This document shows positions 51,788-59,763 of a stretch of 64,000 nucleotides of DNA, piece after piece; position 1 is the first letter of the stretch; the number at the start of each line of letters is the position of its first letter. The stretch covers positions 124,001 through 188,000 of the forward strand of contig CAZTOW010000001.1 in the NCBI GenBank assembly GCA_964615375.1, in the 5' to 3' direction. This stretch comes from CAZKWG01 sp964615375 (GTDB taxonomy: Bacteria > Myxococcota_A > UBA796 > CAZKWG01). The position numbers and the translations under genes were made by a program. The notes under the pieces were generated by a model. The model was not told the origin of the DNA, searched no databases, and saw nothing but the letters and a program-made list of their open reading frames with translations.

Positions 51788-52750
51788 GTGCGCACCACCA
51801 TGCTCTCCACGCGAGCGCCCAGCGTATCCAAGCTCCCTCAATCACGGGCGCTGCAGGATCCGCTCCAGCGACATAGCCTGTCCTCCCCCCTGGCGGGCCG
51901 GACCCTGGCGTCTCGCGCCGTGGGCGCCGCGGTCCAGAAGCCCATTCAGGGGCGCTGGGGAGACTTCCTGAACCGCGGGACCGCTATCGGTACGGTCGCC
52001 GGGGGCATCCTGGGATCCATGTTCCCGGTCGTCGGCACCAGCATCGGCGCGACAGCCGGAGGTCTGATCGGGAGCTGGCTCGGCGCGCCGCCGACCTACA
52101 GCAACGCCCACAAGGACCAGTACCAGAGCGAGTTGACGAAGTACCAGGAGTTCCAGAAGCTGCGAGTGAACGCCAAGAACGCCTACGAGAGCGGCGAGAT
52201 CGTCGAGTACAGCACCAGCACCGCGAACAAGATCCAGGAGATCCTGGAGATCGGCAAGGCTATCTACGTGTATACGGTCGATGGCAAGCTGCGCGTCAGC
52301 GGCCATCACGATCCCATCAAACATGCCATCCTCGCCGGGAACAAGGATGTGTACGCCGCCGGGACCGCGAGCGCGATCGGGACGGAGACGAAGCGGTTCG
52401 AGCAGATTCAGCTGGCGATCAAGGATCGGGATCAGGCGATCGAGAACATGAGCGGGCTGCGAAGCGGCTCCAGTCAGCGAGAGGTGTTCCAGCAGCAGGT
52501 TGTCCAGTATCAGAAGGAGCTCGAGGAGCTCGGCGTGTCCAAGGACGCAAAGTTCGACGACTACGCCGAGATCCCGAAGCTGTCGAAGAAGAACACGCTC
52601 CTGAACATCGACGAGGACAGCGGCCACTACCACCCCGGCTACAGCTCTGGCCACAAGGCTGTGGAGGCGTGGCGGAAGGCCGGATACACCAACGTGGTGT
52701 GGAAGCCGCGCCACCAGAAGCAGGGGCTTCTGCAGAGCGCGGTGACCTGA
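51788..52750 (+). CDS. Glycine-zipper protein with toxin-like C-terminal domain
   Basis: 320 aa from the GTG at 51788 with GGGAGG five bases upstream. The N-terminal 60 residues are low-complexity Ser/Gln/Arg. A glycine zipper follows (GTAIGTVAGGILGSMFPVVG...GGLIGSWLG). Then comes a coiled region and two blocks that together resemble a domain seen at the ends of secreted polymorphic proteins: IYVYTVDGKLRVSGHHDPIK...ILAGNKDVYAAG and, after an about 80-residue helical insert, NIDEDSGHYHPGYSSGHKAV. No signal peptide. Codon use is less GC-rich than the backbone. Function not established; a secreted effector is possible. Confidence 0.6.
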   Translation: MRTTMLSTRAPSVSKLPQSRALQDPLQRHSLSSPLAGRTLASRAVGAAVQKPIQGRWGDFLNRGTAIGTVAGGILGSMFPVVGTSIGATAGGLIGSWLGAPPTYSNAHKDQYQSELTKYQEFQKLRVNAKNAYESGEIVEYSTSTANKIQEILEIGKAIYVYTVDGKLRVSGHHDPIKHAILAGNKDVYAAGTASAIGTETKRFEQIQLAIKDRDQAIENMSGLRSGSSQREVFQQQVVQYQKELEELGVSKDAKFDDYAEIPKLSKKNTLLNIDEDSGHYHPGYSSGHKAVEAWRKAGYTNVVWKPRHQKQGLLQSAVT

Positions 52751-52805
52751 TCAGGGCGCTGGGGCTGTACTGGTCCAGCGTGAACCTGACTGTGGATTGA
52801 CCTGA

Positions 52806-52853
52806 CAGGTGCCAGGTATCTTGATCCCCGGTCAGGTGCCAGGTATCCCGCTC
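52806..52853 (+). repeat. REP array 4, two direct copies 3' of the RAYT gene
   Basis: CAGGTGCCAGGTATCTTGAT at 52806, repeated at 52833 (second copy ends CCAGGTATCCCGCTC); period 27 bp. The end of the second copy meets the RAYT stop codon. Confidence 0.9.
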
Positions 52854-53763
52854 AGCCCCTCCCCACGGACTCCTCCCACTGCGCGATGAGGCTCCGCACC
52901 TCCGGTCGCAGGCCTCTCCGCTGGGCCTGGACGATCCACGCGACCTGCCTCGGGCTGAGGTCGAGGAGGTCGCCGATCTCCCACTGCGTCAGCGCCGAGC
53001 GCTGGCTGAGCACATGGATCGCCAGGTGGAGGTTGGGGTTGGGGCCGGCGCCGACCCGCGGACCGCCCAGGTCGTTGAGCGGGAGCCCCGTGATCGCCTC
53101 GATGCTGGCGACCAGCTCGTCGATGTCGTCCTCGGGCGCCTGCTCCGGGAAGCGCTCGACGGGCGGGGCGAGCGGCCCGCGGGTGCGCAGGATGGGGGCG
53201 AAGGACTGCCTCAGCACCTCCGGCGGGAGCTCCGCGCGGCCGACGACCGCCTCGTGGAGGGCCTCCTGGCCGCCGAGTTGGTCCAGCAGGGCGTCGAGGT
53301 GCAGCCAGGGCGGGCGCGGGGCGAGGCTCAGGTAGGCGGGGTGGCTGGTCCAGGTGGCCCGCTCGGGGCTGGGCGCCAGGCCCTCGGCGACGGGGTTGAG
53401 GTGGACGTAGGCCAGCGCGACGGCGAGGTAGCGCTCGTCCTCGATGAGCCGGCTGCCATAGCGGCTCTGGAAGGCCGGTCCGAGCTCGCCATACCGGCGG
53501 GTGAGCTCGAGGGACCAGCGGTGCTGGAGGTCGCGCATGGCGGCGGAGAGCCGGCGGCGCCGGGAGCGGACGAGGAAGTGGTAGTGCGTGTCCATCAGCG
53601 CGTAGGCGTGGACCTCGACGCCGAAGCGCGGCTCGAGCGGGGCGAGGAGCTCGAGGAAGGCGCGGCGGTCGTCGTCCGAGCGGAAGAGGGCTCGACCGGG
53701 AGGGCGGCGGTTGAAGACGTGGTGCCAGCCGTTCAGGGGGTCGAGGCGGGGGCGTCTGGCCAT
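52852..53763 (-). CDS. REP-associated tyrosine transposase (RAYT, Y1_Tnp)
   Basis: 303 aa from the ATG at 53763 (MARRPRLDPLNGWHHVFNRR, the usual RAYT start). HUH motif H60-Y61-H62 in MDTHYHFLVR and the downstream catalytic region AFQSRYGSRLIEDERYLAVA, AYVHLNPVAEG, with candidate nucleophile tyrosines at 102, 112 and 119. A C-terminal extension (LTQWEIGDLLDLSPRQVAWIV) looks like a DnaA-type helix-turn-helix. RAYTs process REP sequences as single-strand hairpins. This gene is bracketed by inverted 27-bp repeat arrays. A GTG at 53886 is in frame through the repeats and would add nine-residue repeats. Confidence 0.9.
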   Translation of the reverse strand: MARRPRLDPLNGWHHVFNRRPPGRALFRSDDDRRAFLELLAPLEPRFGVEVHAYALMDTHYHFLVRSRRRRLSAAMRDLQHRWSLELTRRYGELGPAFQSRYGSRLIEDERYLAVALAYVHLNPVAEGLAPSPERATWTSHPAYLSLAPRPPWLHLDALLDQLGGQEALHEAVVGRAELPPEVLRQSFAPILRTRGPLAPPVERFPEQAPEDDIDELVASIEAITGLPLNDLGGPRVGAGPNPNLHLAIHVLSQRSALTQWEIGDLLDLSPRQVAWIVQAQRRGLRPEVRSLIAQWEESVGRG

Positions 53764-53793
53764 GGGGGTGCCTGTGGGGGGAGGGGGTTGGTG

Positions 53794-53868
53794 ATCAAGA
53801 TACCTGGTACCTGACCGGGGATCAAGATACCTGGCACCTGACCGGGGATCAAGATACCTGGCACCTGA
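53794..53868 (-). repeat. REP array 5, three direct copies 5' of the RAYT gene
   Basis: ATCAAGATACCTGGYACCTG-type units start at 53794, 53821 and 53848, a 27-bp period, in the opposite orientation to array 4, so the gene has terminal inverted repeats. Confidence 0.9.
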
Positions 53869-53930
53869 TACTGATCTCTGACCCACGGTGCTGCCTGCGG
53901 GAGGCCTGGGAGCTGGCCGGAAAGCGCGCT

Positions 53931-54914
53931 ATGCTCGCCTCGAGGTTCCCCGTGATCTTCCTGCTCGCCTGCGCCGGCGCTCCCGACACCGGCTACGACT
54001 CCGATACCGCCTACGACACGGCCATCGGGACCTCCGCCCCGCTCTCCGCCGAAGACGCCTTCGACGCCGATATCCTGGAGGACCACGTCTCCTACCTGGC
54101 CTCGGACGCGCTCGAGGGTCGCGAGGCCGGCTCGGAGGGAGACCTGCTGGCCGTCGCTTACATCCGGGACGCCCTCGCCGCGGCCGGCTTCGAGCCCTCC
54201 GCTGGGGGCTGGGAGCAGCCCTTCGTGGACAGCGAAGGCACGGACAGCGTGAACGTGCTGGGCGTGCGCTGGGGAGCGGACCCGGCGGTGGGCGAGGAGA
54301 TCGTCATCGTGGGCGCTCACCACGACCACCTGGGCGTGCGCCCGGACGGCGAGATCTTCGCGGGCGCCAACGACAACGCCTCCGGGGTGGCCGTGCTGCT
54401 GGGGCTGGCGGAGCTCTTCGGGGCGGGGAAGGCCCCGGATCGGACCCTCGTGCTGGCCTCCTGGGGCTCCGAGGAGGTGAACATCGACGGGTCGCTGGCC
54501 TACCTCGAGGACCCGCCCATCGACCTCCCGCTCGCCGACACGGTCTTCAACGTGAACCTGGACATGGTCGGGACCTACGACATCTACGAGATCCTCTACG
54601 CGCTCGACGCCGCCCGCGGCACCGTCGCCCGCGAGGTCGTGGACGCCGCCGCGGCCGACTCGGCGCTGTACGTGGACCGCAGCGAGCTGGGCGAGCTCTC
54701 CGACTCGGTCAACTTCTGCGAGGCCGACGTGCCCGAGCTGTTCTTCTACACGGACGACCCGGACTGCTACCACAAGACCTGCGACACGGCGGATCGTCTG
54801 GACTACGACGACCTCTCCGCGGTCGGCCTGCTGGTGGGCGACGTGGTCGGGCGGCTGCTGGACCGCGAGCTGGACCTGGCCGAGCAGCGCGCTGAGGGCT
54901 GCCCGGTGGGGTGA
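53931..54914 (+). CDS. M28-family metallopeptidase lipoprotein
   Basis: 327 aa. Lipoprotein signal MLASRFPVIFLLAC (acceptor C14), linker with DTGYDSDTAYDT, then the M28 domain: HVSYLASDALEGREAGSEG, IVGAHHDHLG (His), AGANDNASGVAVLLG (Asp), ASWGSEEVNIDGS (Glu pair), NLDMVGTY (Asp) and DDPDCYHKTCDTADR (His). A complete set of zinc ligands. Paralogous in type, not close, to the peptidase at 32092. Begins outside the repeat-rich stretch. Confidence 0.92.
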   Translation: MLASRFPVIFLLACAGAPDTGYDSDTAYDTAIGTSAPLSAEDAFDADILEDHVSYLASDALEGREAGSEGDLLAVAYIRDALAAAGFEPSAGGWEQPFVDSEGTDSVNVLGVRWGADPAVGEEIVIVGAHHDHLGVRPDGEIFAGANDNASGVAVLLGLAELFGAGKAPDRTLVLASWGSEEVNIDGSLAYLEDPPIDLPLADTVFNVNLDMVGTYDIYEILYALDAARGTVAREVVDAAAADSALYVDRSELGELSDSVNFCEADVPELFFYTDDPDCYHKTCDTADRLDYDDLSAVGLLVGDVVGRLLDRELDLAEQRAEGCPVG

Positions 54915-54923
54915 GCGCCCCCC

Positions 54924-55364
54924 TCAGGTCCGCGGGATCGGGCTGTGCCAGACCTCCATCGCCAGCGGGGCCCAGGTGTCGTGGAGCCCGTCCAGGTAGC
55001 GCACGGGCACGCCGTCCAGGTCCACGCCGTCCAGGCAGCGGAGGTTGATCCCGACGAAGGCGCCGCCGACCTCCGGGATGTCGCCCTCGCCGAAGGTCGT
55101 GATCCCGCAGGTGGGGCAGCGGCGGCGGACGCCGAGGACGGCGGGGTCGCGGGGCTCGAAGAGCTCGGCGCCCTGAAGCACCCGGAAGGCCTGGGGGCGC
55201 ACGATGACGCTCCACCAGCCCATCTTGGTGCACCAGGTACAGTTGCACTGGTGGGTGCCCTGGGACAGATCGACGTCCACCTCGAAGCGGACGGCGCCGC
55301 AGTGGCAGGAGCCGGGCCAGGTGTGGACGCCAGGGGTGACGGGCGCGTCGCTGATGCGGTGCAT
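54924..55364 (-). CDS. GFA/CENP-V-family zinc protein
   Basis: 146 aa from the ATG at 55364, with GAGG six bases upstream; longer in-frame starts lie in the divergent regulator's region. Zinc-binding motifs of the glutathione-dependent formaldehyde-activating family: GSCHCGAVRFEVDV, QCNCTWCTKMGWW and RRRCPTCGITTFGE. The name reflects one member; most family proteins have unknown substrates. Divergent from a WYL regulator, which probably controls it. Confidence 0.9.
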   Translation of the reverse strand: MHRISDAPVTPGVHTWPGSCHCGAVRFEVDVDLSQGTHQCNCTWCTKMGWWSVIVRPQAFRVLQGAELFEPRDPAVLGVRRRCPTCGITTFGEGDIPEVGGAFVGINLRCLDGVDLDGVPVRYLDGLHDTWAPLAMEVWHSPIPRT

Positions 55365-55449
55365 GTTGACCTCGTGGTTGGAGTGACGCAGGGACAACGA
55401 CAGCTTATGGAGCATCGCGGACAGGATCGATCCGCGATCGGAGGCTCCT

Positions 55450-56418
55450 CTGCTCAGCACCTCCACCCGGCTGCTCAAGGCGCTGTCTCTGCTGCACGCC
55501 CGCCGATTCTGGACGGGGGCGGAGCTGGCGGAGGCCCTCGACGTGACCGAGCGCAGCGTGCGGCGCGACATCGACGCGCTGCGGGAGCTCGGCTACCCGG
55601 TGCATGCGACCTCGGGGGTGGGCGGGGGCTACGCGCTGGGGGCGGGCCGCGACCTGCCGCCGCTGCCGCTGGAGGACGACGAGGCCCTGGCCGTGGCCTT
55701 CGGGCTGCGCGCGGTGGCGAGCGGCTGGGTGACGGGGCTGGAGGACGCGGCCGTGTCTGCGCTCTCCAAGCTGGAGGCCGTGCTGCCCCGGCGCCTGCGC
55801 GGACGGATGGGCGATCTGAGCGCGGTGAGCCTGCATGCTCCGCCGCCAGGGCCGCGGGCGGACGGCGCGGTGCTGGCGAGCCTGGCCAGCGCCTGCCGGG
55901 CCGAGCGCGTGGTCGCCTTCGACTACACCGACGCCACCGGGGCGCGGCGCCCCCGGGTCGTGGAGCCCGCCCGCCTGGTCCACCACGGGGGCCGCTGGTA
56001 TCTGGTCGCCTGGGACCGGGATCGGGAGGGCTGGCGCACCTTCCGCGTGGACCGCGTGGGCCCCGAGGTCGAGCCCCGCCACGCCTTCCGACCCCGCCCG
56101 CCGCCCGCCGAGGATCTGAGGGCCTACGTCGCTCGCGGCGCGCAGGATCGCTGGCGTCATCGGGCCCGGATCACGGTCCACGCGCCGGTGGAGCAGGTCG
56201 CCCGCCGCGTTCCCGCCGCGTATGGCGAGCTGAGGGCCCTGGACGAGGGGCGCTGCGAGCTGCTGACCGGCGGGGACGATCTGGCCTGGTTGGGGGCCTA
56301 CCTCGGCCTGATCGGCGCCGAATTCGAGGTCCACGAGCCCCCGGAGCTGGGGGCGGCGCTGCGCGAGCTCGCCGGTCGGCTGGAGCGCGCGGCACAGCCT
56401 CGTGAGGCCAGCAATTAA
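55450..56418 (+). CDS. WYL/YafY-family transcriptional regulator (CTG start)
   Basis: 322 aa. No ATG, GTG or TTG lies in frame before residue 32, where the helix-turn-helix is already half over. A CTG at 55450 has GGAGG five bases upstream and gives MLSTSTRLLKALSLLHARRF, the family's standard beginning. Then WTGAELAEALDVTERSVRRD (HTH), the WYL domain (RVVAFDYTDATGARRPRVVE; GRWYLVAWDRDREGWRTFRV) and the WCX domain. WYL domains sense nucleic-acid or small ligands. Divergent with the GFA gene across 85 bp. Confidence 0.88.
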   Translation: MLSTSTRLLKALSLLHARRFWTGAELAEALDVTERSVRRDIDALRELGYPVHATSGVGGGYALGAGRDLPPLPLEDDEALAVAFGLRAVASGWVTGLEDAAVSALSKLEAVLPRRLRGRMGDLSAVSLHAPPPGPRADGAVLASLASACRAERVVAFDYTDATGARRPRVVEPARLVHHGGRWYLVAWDRDREGWRTFRVDRVGPEVEPRHAFRPRPPPAEDLRAYVARGAQDRWRHRARITVHAPVEQVARRVPAAYGELRALDEGRCELLTGGDDLAWLGAYLGLIGAEFEVHEPPELGAALRELAGRLERAAQPREASN

Positions 56419-56472
56419 AGGGAAGGGTGCCGCTCCTTCACGACGACGAAAGCGCCATCGAATTGCGGCTGT

Positions 56473-56593
56473 CATCCTCCTCCCGCGCCAGCGGGGGGAG
56501 GTGGCCCGGAGGGCCGGAGGGGGGACTCCGACACGAGCTCCCCCCTCCGCCGGCCTCGCCGGCACCTCCCCCCGCTGACGCGGGAGGAGGATG
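56473..56593. repeat. Long imperfect palindrome (about 121 bp)
   Basis: Outer arms CATCCTCCTCCCGCG (56473) and CGCGGGAGGAGGATG (ending 56593) pair perfectly; inner parts GCGGGGGGAGGTG and CACCTCCCCCCGC pair as well. Forms a very stable stem near a gene end. Resembles GC-rich intergenic repeats of other proteobacteria. Confidence 0.8.
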
Positions 56594-56701
56594 GTTGGGC
56601 AGGCGCCCTTGATCCGACCAGGCACATCGACGCAGAAGAGCCGCAGCCTGAAGATAATCGATAATCTCTGACACCTGTTGGATTCCAGGAAGGAGCGCGA
56701 C

Positions 56702-57319
56702 ATGGACCCTGCAGACACGATCCCAGGCGCCGCCGTCGGCGTCGTCGAGCACGGCAACGAGGCGGTCCTGGTGACGCTGGGGCCGGGGGGCGAGCTCCTG
56801 GACCGCCGGACCCTCACCCTCACCGAGCCCGGTCTGCCCACGCACCCGCACCACCACGAGGGCTCCTGGGCGGTGGGGCGCTACCTCGACAGCCCCTGGG
56901 CGCGCCCGATCACGCTCGCCGAGGCGCTGGCCCTCGTCGAGCAGGTGCGCGCGTCGGCCGCGCGCGGGGCGGCGGGCGGCCTGGAGGCGCTGGCCGCGGC
57001 GGTGCCCCTGCCGATCACCCGGATCGCGATCCGCGCCTGCCCGGAGCTCCCCGGCACGGTCGAGGAGCGGATCCGCGACAACCGAGCCCAGACCATCGCG
57101 GACTCTGTGATGTACCGGCAGGCCCTGGCCAGCGCCGCGGAGGCCCGAGGCTGGAGCGTGGCCTGGTACGATCGCGAGCGCGTGGCCGAGGCGGCGGCGA
57201 GGGCCCTCGGGGCCGCGGACCTCCAGGAACTCCTGCGCGCCCTGGGCCGGTCCGCGGGCCCGCCCTGGCAGGCGCGCCACAAGCTCGCGGCCACCGCCGC
57301 CCTGGCGAGCGGCGGCTGA
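56702..57319 (+). CDS. Conserved-type protein of unknown function
   Basis: 205 aa from the ATG at 56702 with AAGGAG upstream. Starts with a beta hairpin (GAAVGVVEHGNEAVLVTLGP), histidine-rich THPHHHEGSW near residue 53, then helices and IRDNRAQTIADSVMYRQALASAAEARGWSV. The arrangement suggests an enzyme of nucleotide or sugar type but no family signature is certain. Follows the long palindrome; convergent with the adhesin-like lipoprotein. Confidence 0.7.
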   Translation: MDPADTIPGAAVGVVEHGNEAVLVTLGPGGELLDRRTLTLTEPGLPTHPHHHEGSWAVGRYLDSPWARPITLAEALALVEQVRASAARGAAGGLEALAAAVPLPITRIAIRACPELPGTVEERIRDNRAQTIADSVMYRQALASAAEARGWSVAWYDRERVAEAAARALGAADLQELLRALGRSAGPPWQARHKLAATAALASGG

Positions 57320-57331
57320 GGCGCCCGGGGC

Positions 57332-58120
57332 CTACTCGAAGAAGATGTCGCCGCTGCCGCTGTCCTGGACGTCGCGCTCGGTGGGCGAGCCCAGGACCAG
57401 CAGGTCGCCGCTGCCCGTGAGCAGGGCGGTCACCGAGAGGCTGGCGTAGACCTCGGCGTCGCCGCTGCCGCTGAGCATCGCGTCCACGCTCACCGCCAGG
57501 AGGCCGCTGGCCTGGATGTCGCCGCTGCCCGAGGCGCTCAGGTCGAGCGCGTCGGCCGCGCCCTCGGCGACCTCCAGGTCACCGGAGCCGGTGGCCTCCA
57601 GCCCGACCTCGCCCGCGTCCACCTGTCCCAGGATCACGCCGCCGCTGCCCGCGCTCAGGACGTCCAGGCGGGTCGTGGAGACCGGCCACCAGACCTCGGT
57701 GTCGCCGCTGCCGCCGACGAAGACGCTCTCCAGGGCGAGCGGGGACGAGCCGGAGACGTAGATGTCGCCGGAGCCTGAGGACTCCAGCGAGCGCAGGGTG
57801 GGGGTGACGACGTCCGCCCGGCAGTCGCCCCGCGACCAGAGGCCGTTGTACCAGCCGTCCTCGTCGAGCTCGATGACGAGCACGTCGCCCTCGACCCGGG
57901 TGATGATGTCGGCCAGCAGGTCCTCGTCGCAGGTGAGGGTGAGCGAGGCGGTCTCCCCCTCGGTGATCTCGACGTCCAGCGAGCTGCGGGTGGCGACCCC
58001 GGTGAACGCGCCGACCTCGCGGGCCTCGGTGGCCAGGGCGCCGCCGCCCTCGGGGGCGCCGATCACGATGCAGGCGGGCAGGGAGAGGATGGGGAGCAGA
58101 GCGAGAGCGGTGACGCGCAT
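57332..58120 (-). CDS. DUF2807 (GIN-domain) lipoprotein
   Basis: 262 aa. Lipoprotein signal MRVTALALLPILSLPAC (acceptor C17). The body is repeated beta-strands of the form SGSGDIYVSG, GGSGDTEVWW, TGSGDLEVAE, SGSGDIQASG, SGSGDAEVYA, GSGDLLVLGS, each at about 20-residue spacing, the right-handed parallel beta-helix of the GIN/DUF2807 domain. Probable surface adhesin or stress-envelope protein. Function not defined. Confidence 0.9.
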   Translation of the reverse strand: MRVTALALLPILSLPACIVIGAPEGGGALATEAREVGAFTGVATRSSLDVEITEGETASLTLTCDEDLLADIITRVEGDVLVIELDEDGWYNGLWSRGDCRADVVTPTLRSLESSGSGDIYVSGSSPLALESVFVGGSGDTEVWWPVSTTRLDVLSAGSGGVILGQVDAGEVGLEATGSGDLEVAEGAADALDLSASGSGDIQASGLLAVSVDAMLSGSGDAEVYASLSVTALLTGSGDLLVLGSPTERDVQDSGSGDIFFE

Positions 58121-58208
58121 GATGTACCTCCGCGCATCCAGACACCAGGGCGGGGAGAAAGCGCTACCGGATCGCGCGGGCGCCAGCGGCTCGCACCCAG
58201 GAGGAGCC

Positions 58209-59504
58209 TCAGGGCACCCTCACCCAGCTCCCGCCGTCGAGGGTCGGCACGGCCCAGGACTCATCAGTGTTCGCGTAGTATGCGTGTACGTCGCCCCCCG
58301 TGTATCTGACCCTGTAGGTCAGCGAGGCTTCGCCGGCGTACCAGCGGCGCGCACCCGCCCACCAGGTGGGGTCGGGTCCGCCGATCTCGGGCCGCGAGAG
58401 CGTGGCCGGGAGAAAAGAGGTTCCGGTGTAGCCGCAGCCAGGATCGACGGAGAAGCCGTCTCTTGTGGGCACTGAGCTCCAGGATCTCGTGGTGTCCCAG
58501 GTATCGGTCGCGCAGCCGCCGCTCGCGGTGTTCTCGGACTCTTCCCCGCTGGTGTGACGGGTCCGGACGAAGAGCGCGGCGCGATCAACGGACCAGGCGA
58601 AGGACGTCCAGTCGAAGCCGCTCGCCGTGGCGACCTGAAGCGTCCCCGTGATCGAGGCGAGCTCGGCGCGCGCGCTTGAACCTGTCCTATGAAATGCCCA
58701 CCACGAGCAGTACGACCAGTACCCGGAGTTGCCCGTCCGGACGCTCCGGTAGAGCTCATTCCGCATGACGCCTCCGCTCACCCGCACGCGCGCCCCCGTG
58801 CAGCCAGCGCCCCAGCAGTCCTCGTCGTCGCAGTCCACGAAGCCGTCGTCGTCATCGTCCAGCCCGTCGTCGCAGCCGTACTCGTAGCAGCGCGCGTCCC
58901 ACTCACAGGCGTCCTCCTCGCAGTCCAGCAGGCCCGAGCAGTCGTTGTCCTCTCCGTCCGAGCAGTCCTCCACGGCGCCTGCGTACACGGTCGCGTCCAT
59001 GTCGTCGCAGTCGGGTCCGCCATCTTCGGCGCTGACCGAGCCGTCGCCGTCCTCGTCGCGCTCGGGCGCGCCGTCGCAGTCCGTGTCAACGCCGTCCGTC
59101 GGGTCGTCTCCGGCGCCCGGCCGGGTCTCGGGGTCCGCGTCGTCACAGTCCGTGGCGTCCTCAACGCCCGTCGCGTTCCAGACGCAGCTCGCCGTCCCCG
59201 TCAGCGGGTCCCCGTAGCCGTCGCTATCCTGGTCCGCGTAGGTCGTCACCAGCGTCGAGGCGTCCAGGTCTGGATCGGCCTCGTCAACCAGCGTGTCGCA
59301 ATCATTGTCGATCTCGTCGCAGATCTCTGACGCGCCCGGATAGACCGTGGCGTCCTGATCGTCGCAGTCGGCCCCGCTCGGCTCGCCGTCTCCGTCCTCG
59401 TCCACGAGGGGAGGTGCGGTCTCCACGGGCTCGTCGGAGTCCGGAGGTGGCTTCTCCGATGGACACCCGATGAGGAGCCAGAGGCCGAGGGGTGTGCTGA
59501 TCAT
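58209..59504 (-). CDS. MopE-like putative metal-binding-motif lipoprotein
   Basis: 431 aa. Lipoprotein signal MISTPLGLWLLIGC (acceptor C14). The N-terminal half repeats DEDGDG...DCDDQDATVYPGASEICDEIDNDCD (in parts: DCDDQDATVYPGASE; DCDDADPETRPGA; DCDDMDATVYAGAVE), the MopE/putative-metal-binding motif with calcium-type loops and paired cysteines. The C-terminal 190 residues form an unrelated beta-rich domain with several Trp residues. Typical of surface proteins in myxobacteria and relatives. Partner unknown. Confidence 0.9.
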   Translation of the reverse strand: MISTPLGLWLLIGCPSEKPPPDSDEPVETAPPLVDEDGDGEPSGADCDDQDATVYPGASEICDEIDNDCDTLVDEADPDLDASTLVTTYADQDSDGYGDPLTGTASCVWNATGVEDATDCDDADPETRPGAGDDPTDGVDTDCDGAPERDEDGDGSVSAEDGGPDCDDMDATVYAGAVEDCSDGEDNDCSGLLDCEEDACEWDARCYEYGCDDGLDDDDDGFVDCDDEDCWGAGCTGARVRVSGGVMRNELYRSVRTGNSGYWSYCSWWAFHRTGSSARAELASITGTLQVATASGFDWTSFAWSVDRAALFVRTRHTSGEESENTASGGCATDTWDTTRSWSSVPTRDGFSVDPGCGYTGTSFLPATLSRPEIGGPDPTWWAGARRWYAGEASLTYRVRYTGGDVHAYYANTDESWAVPTLDGGSWVRVP

Positions 59505-59763
59505 GGTAGCCCTCCGAGAGACCTGGAGTGAAGCCCCACGCGCGAGGCCCCAAGCCAGCCGTATTCGCGTCCGCGTCCGCTCCCCCGAGGAGACGCGTCA
59601 GCGTTGTGCAAAACGCGCGCCGGCGCGCTCCTGCTGTCGCCCCAGCCTCGCGGGTGCAGGCAGACTGGATGCGTCCATCGCGGAGCGTGAAGAGGGAGCG
59701 GCGGAGGTGCGAGCCTGTCCACGCTCCTGGAACCTCCTGGGCGCCCCTCGGGTCAGAAGCTCC

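Noticed and set aside
53794..53868. CRISPR array (27-bp periodic repeats)
   Set aside because: Units abut without spacers and flank a transposase; no cas genes.
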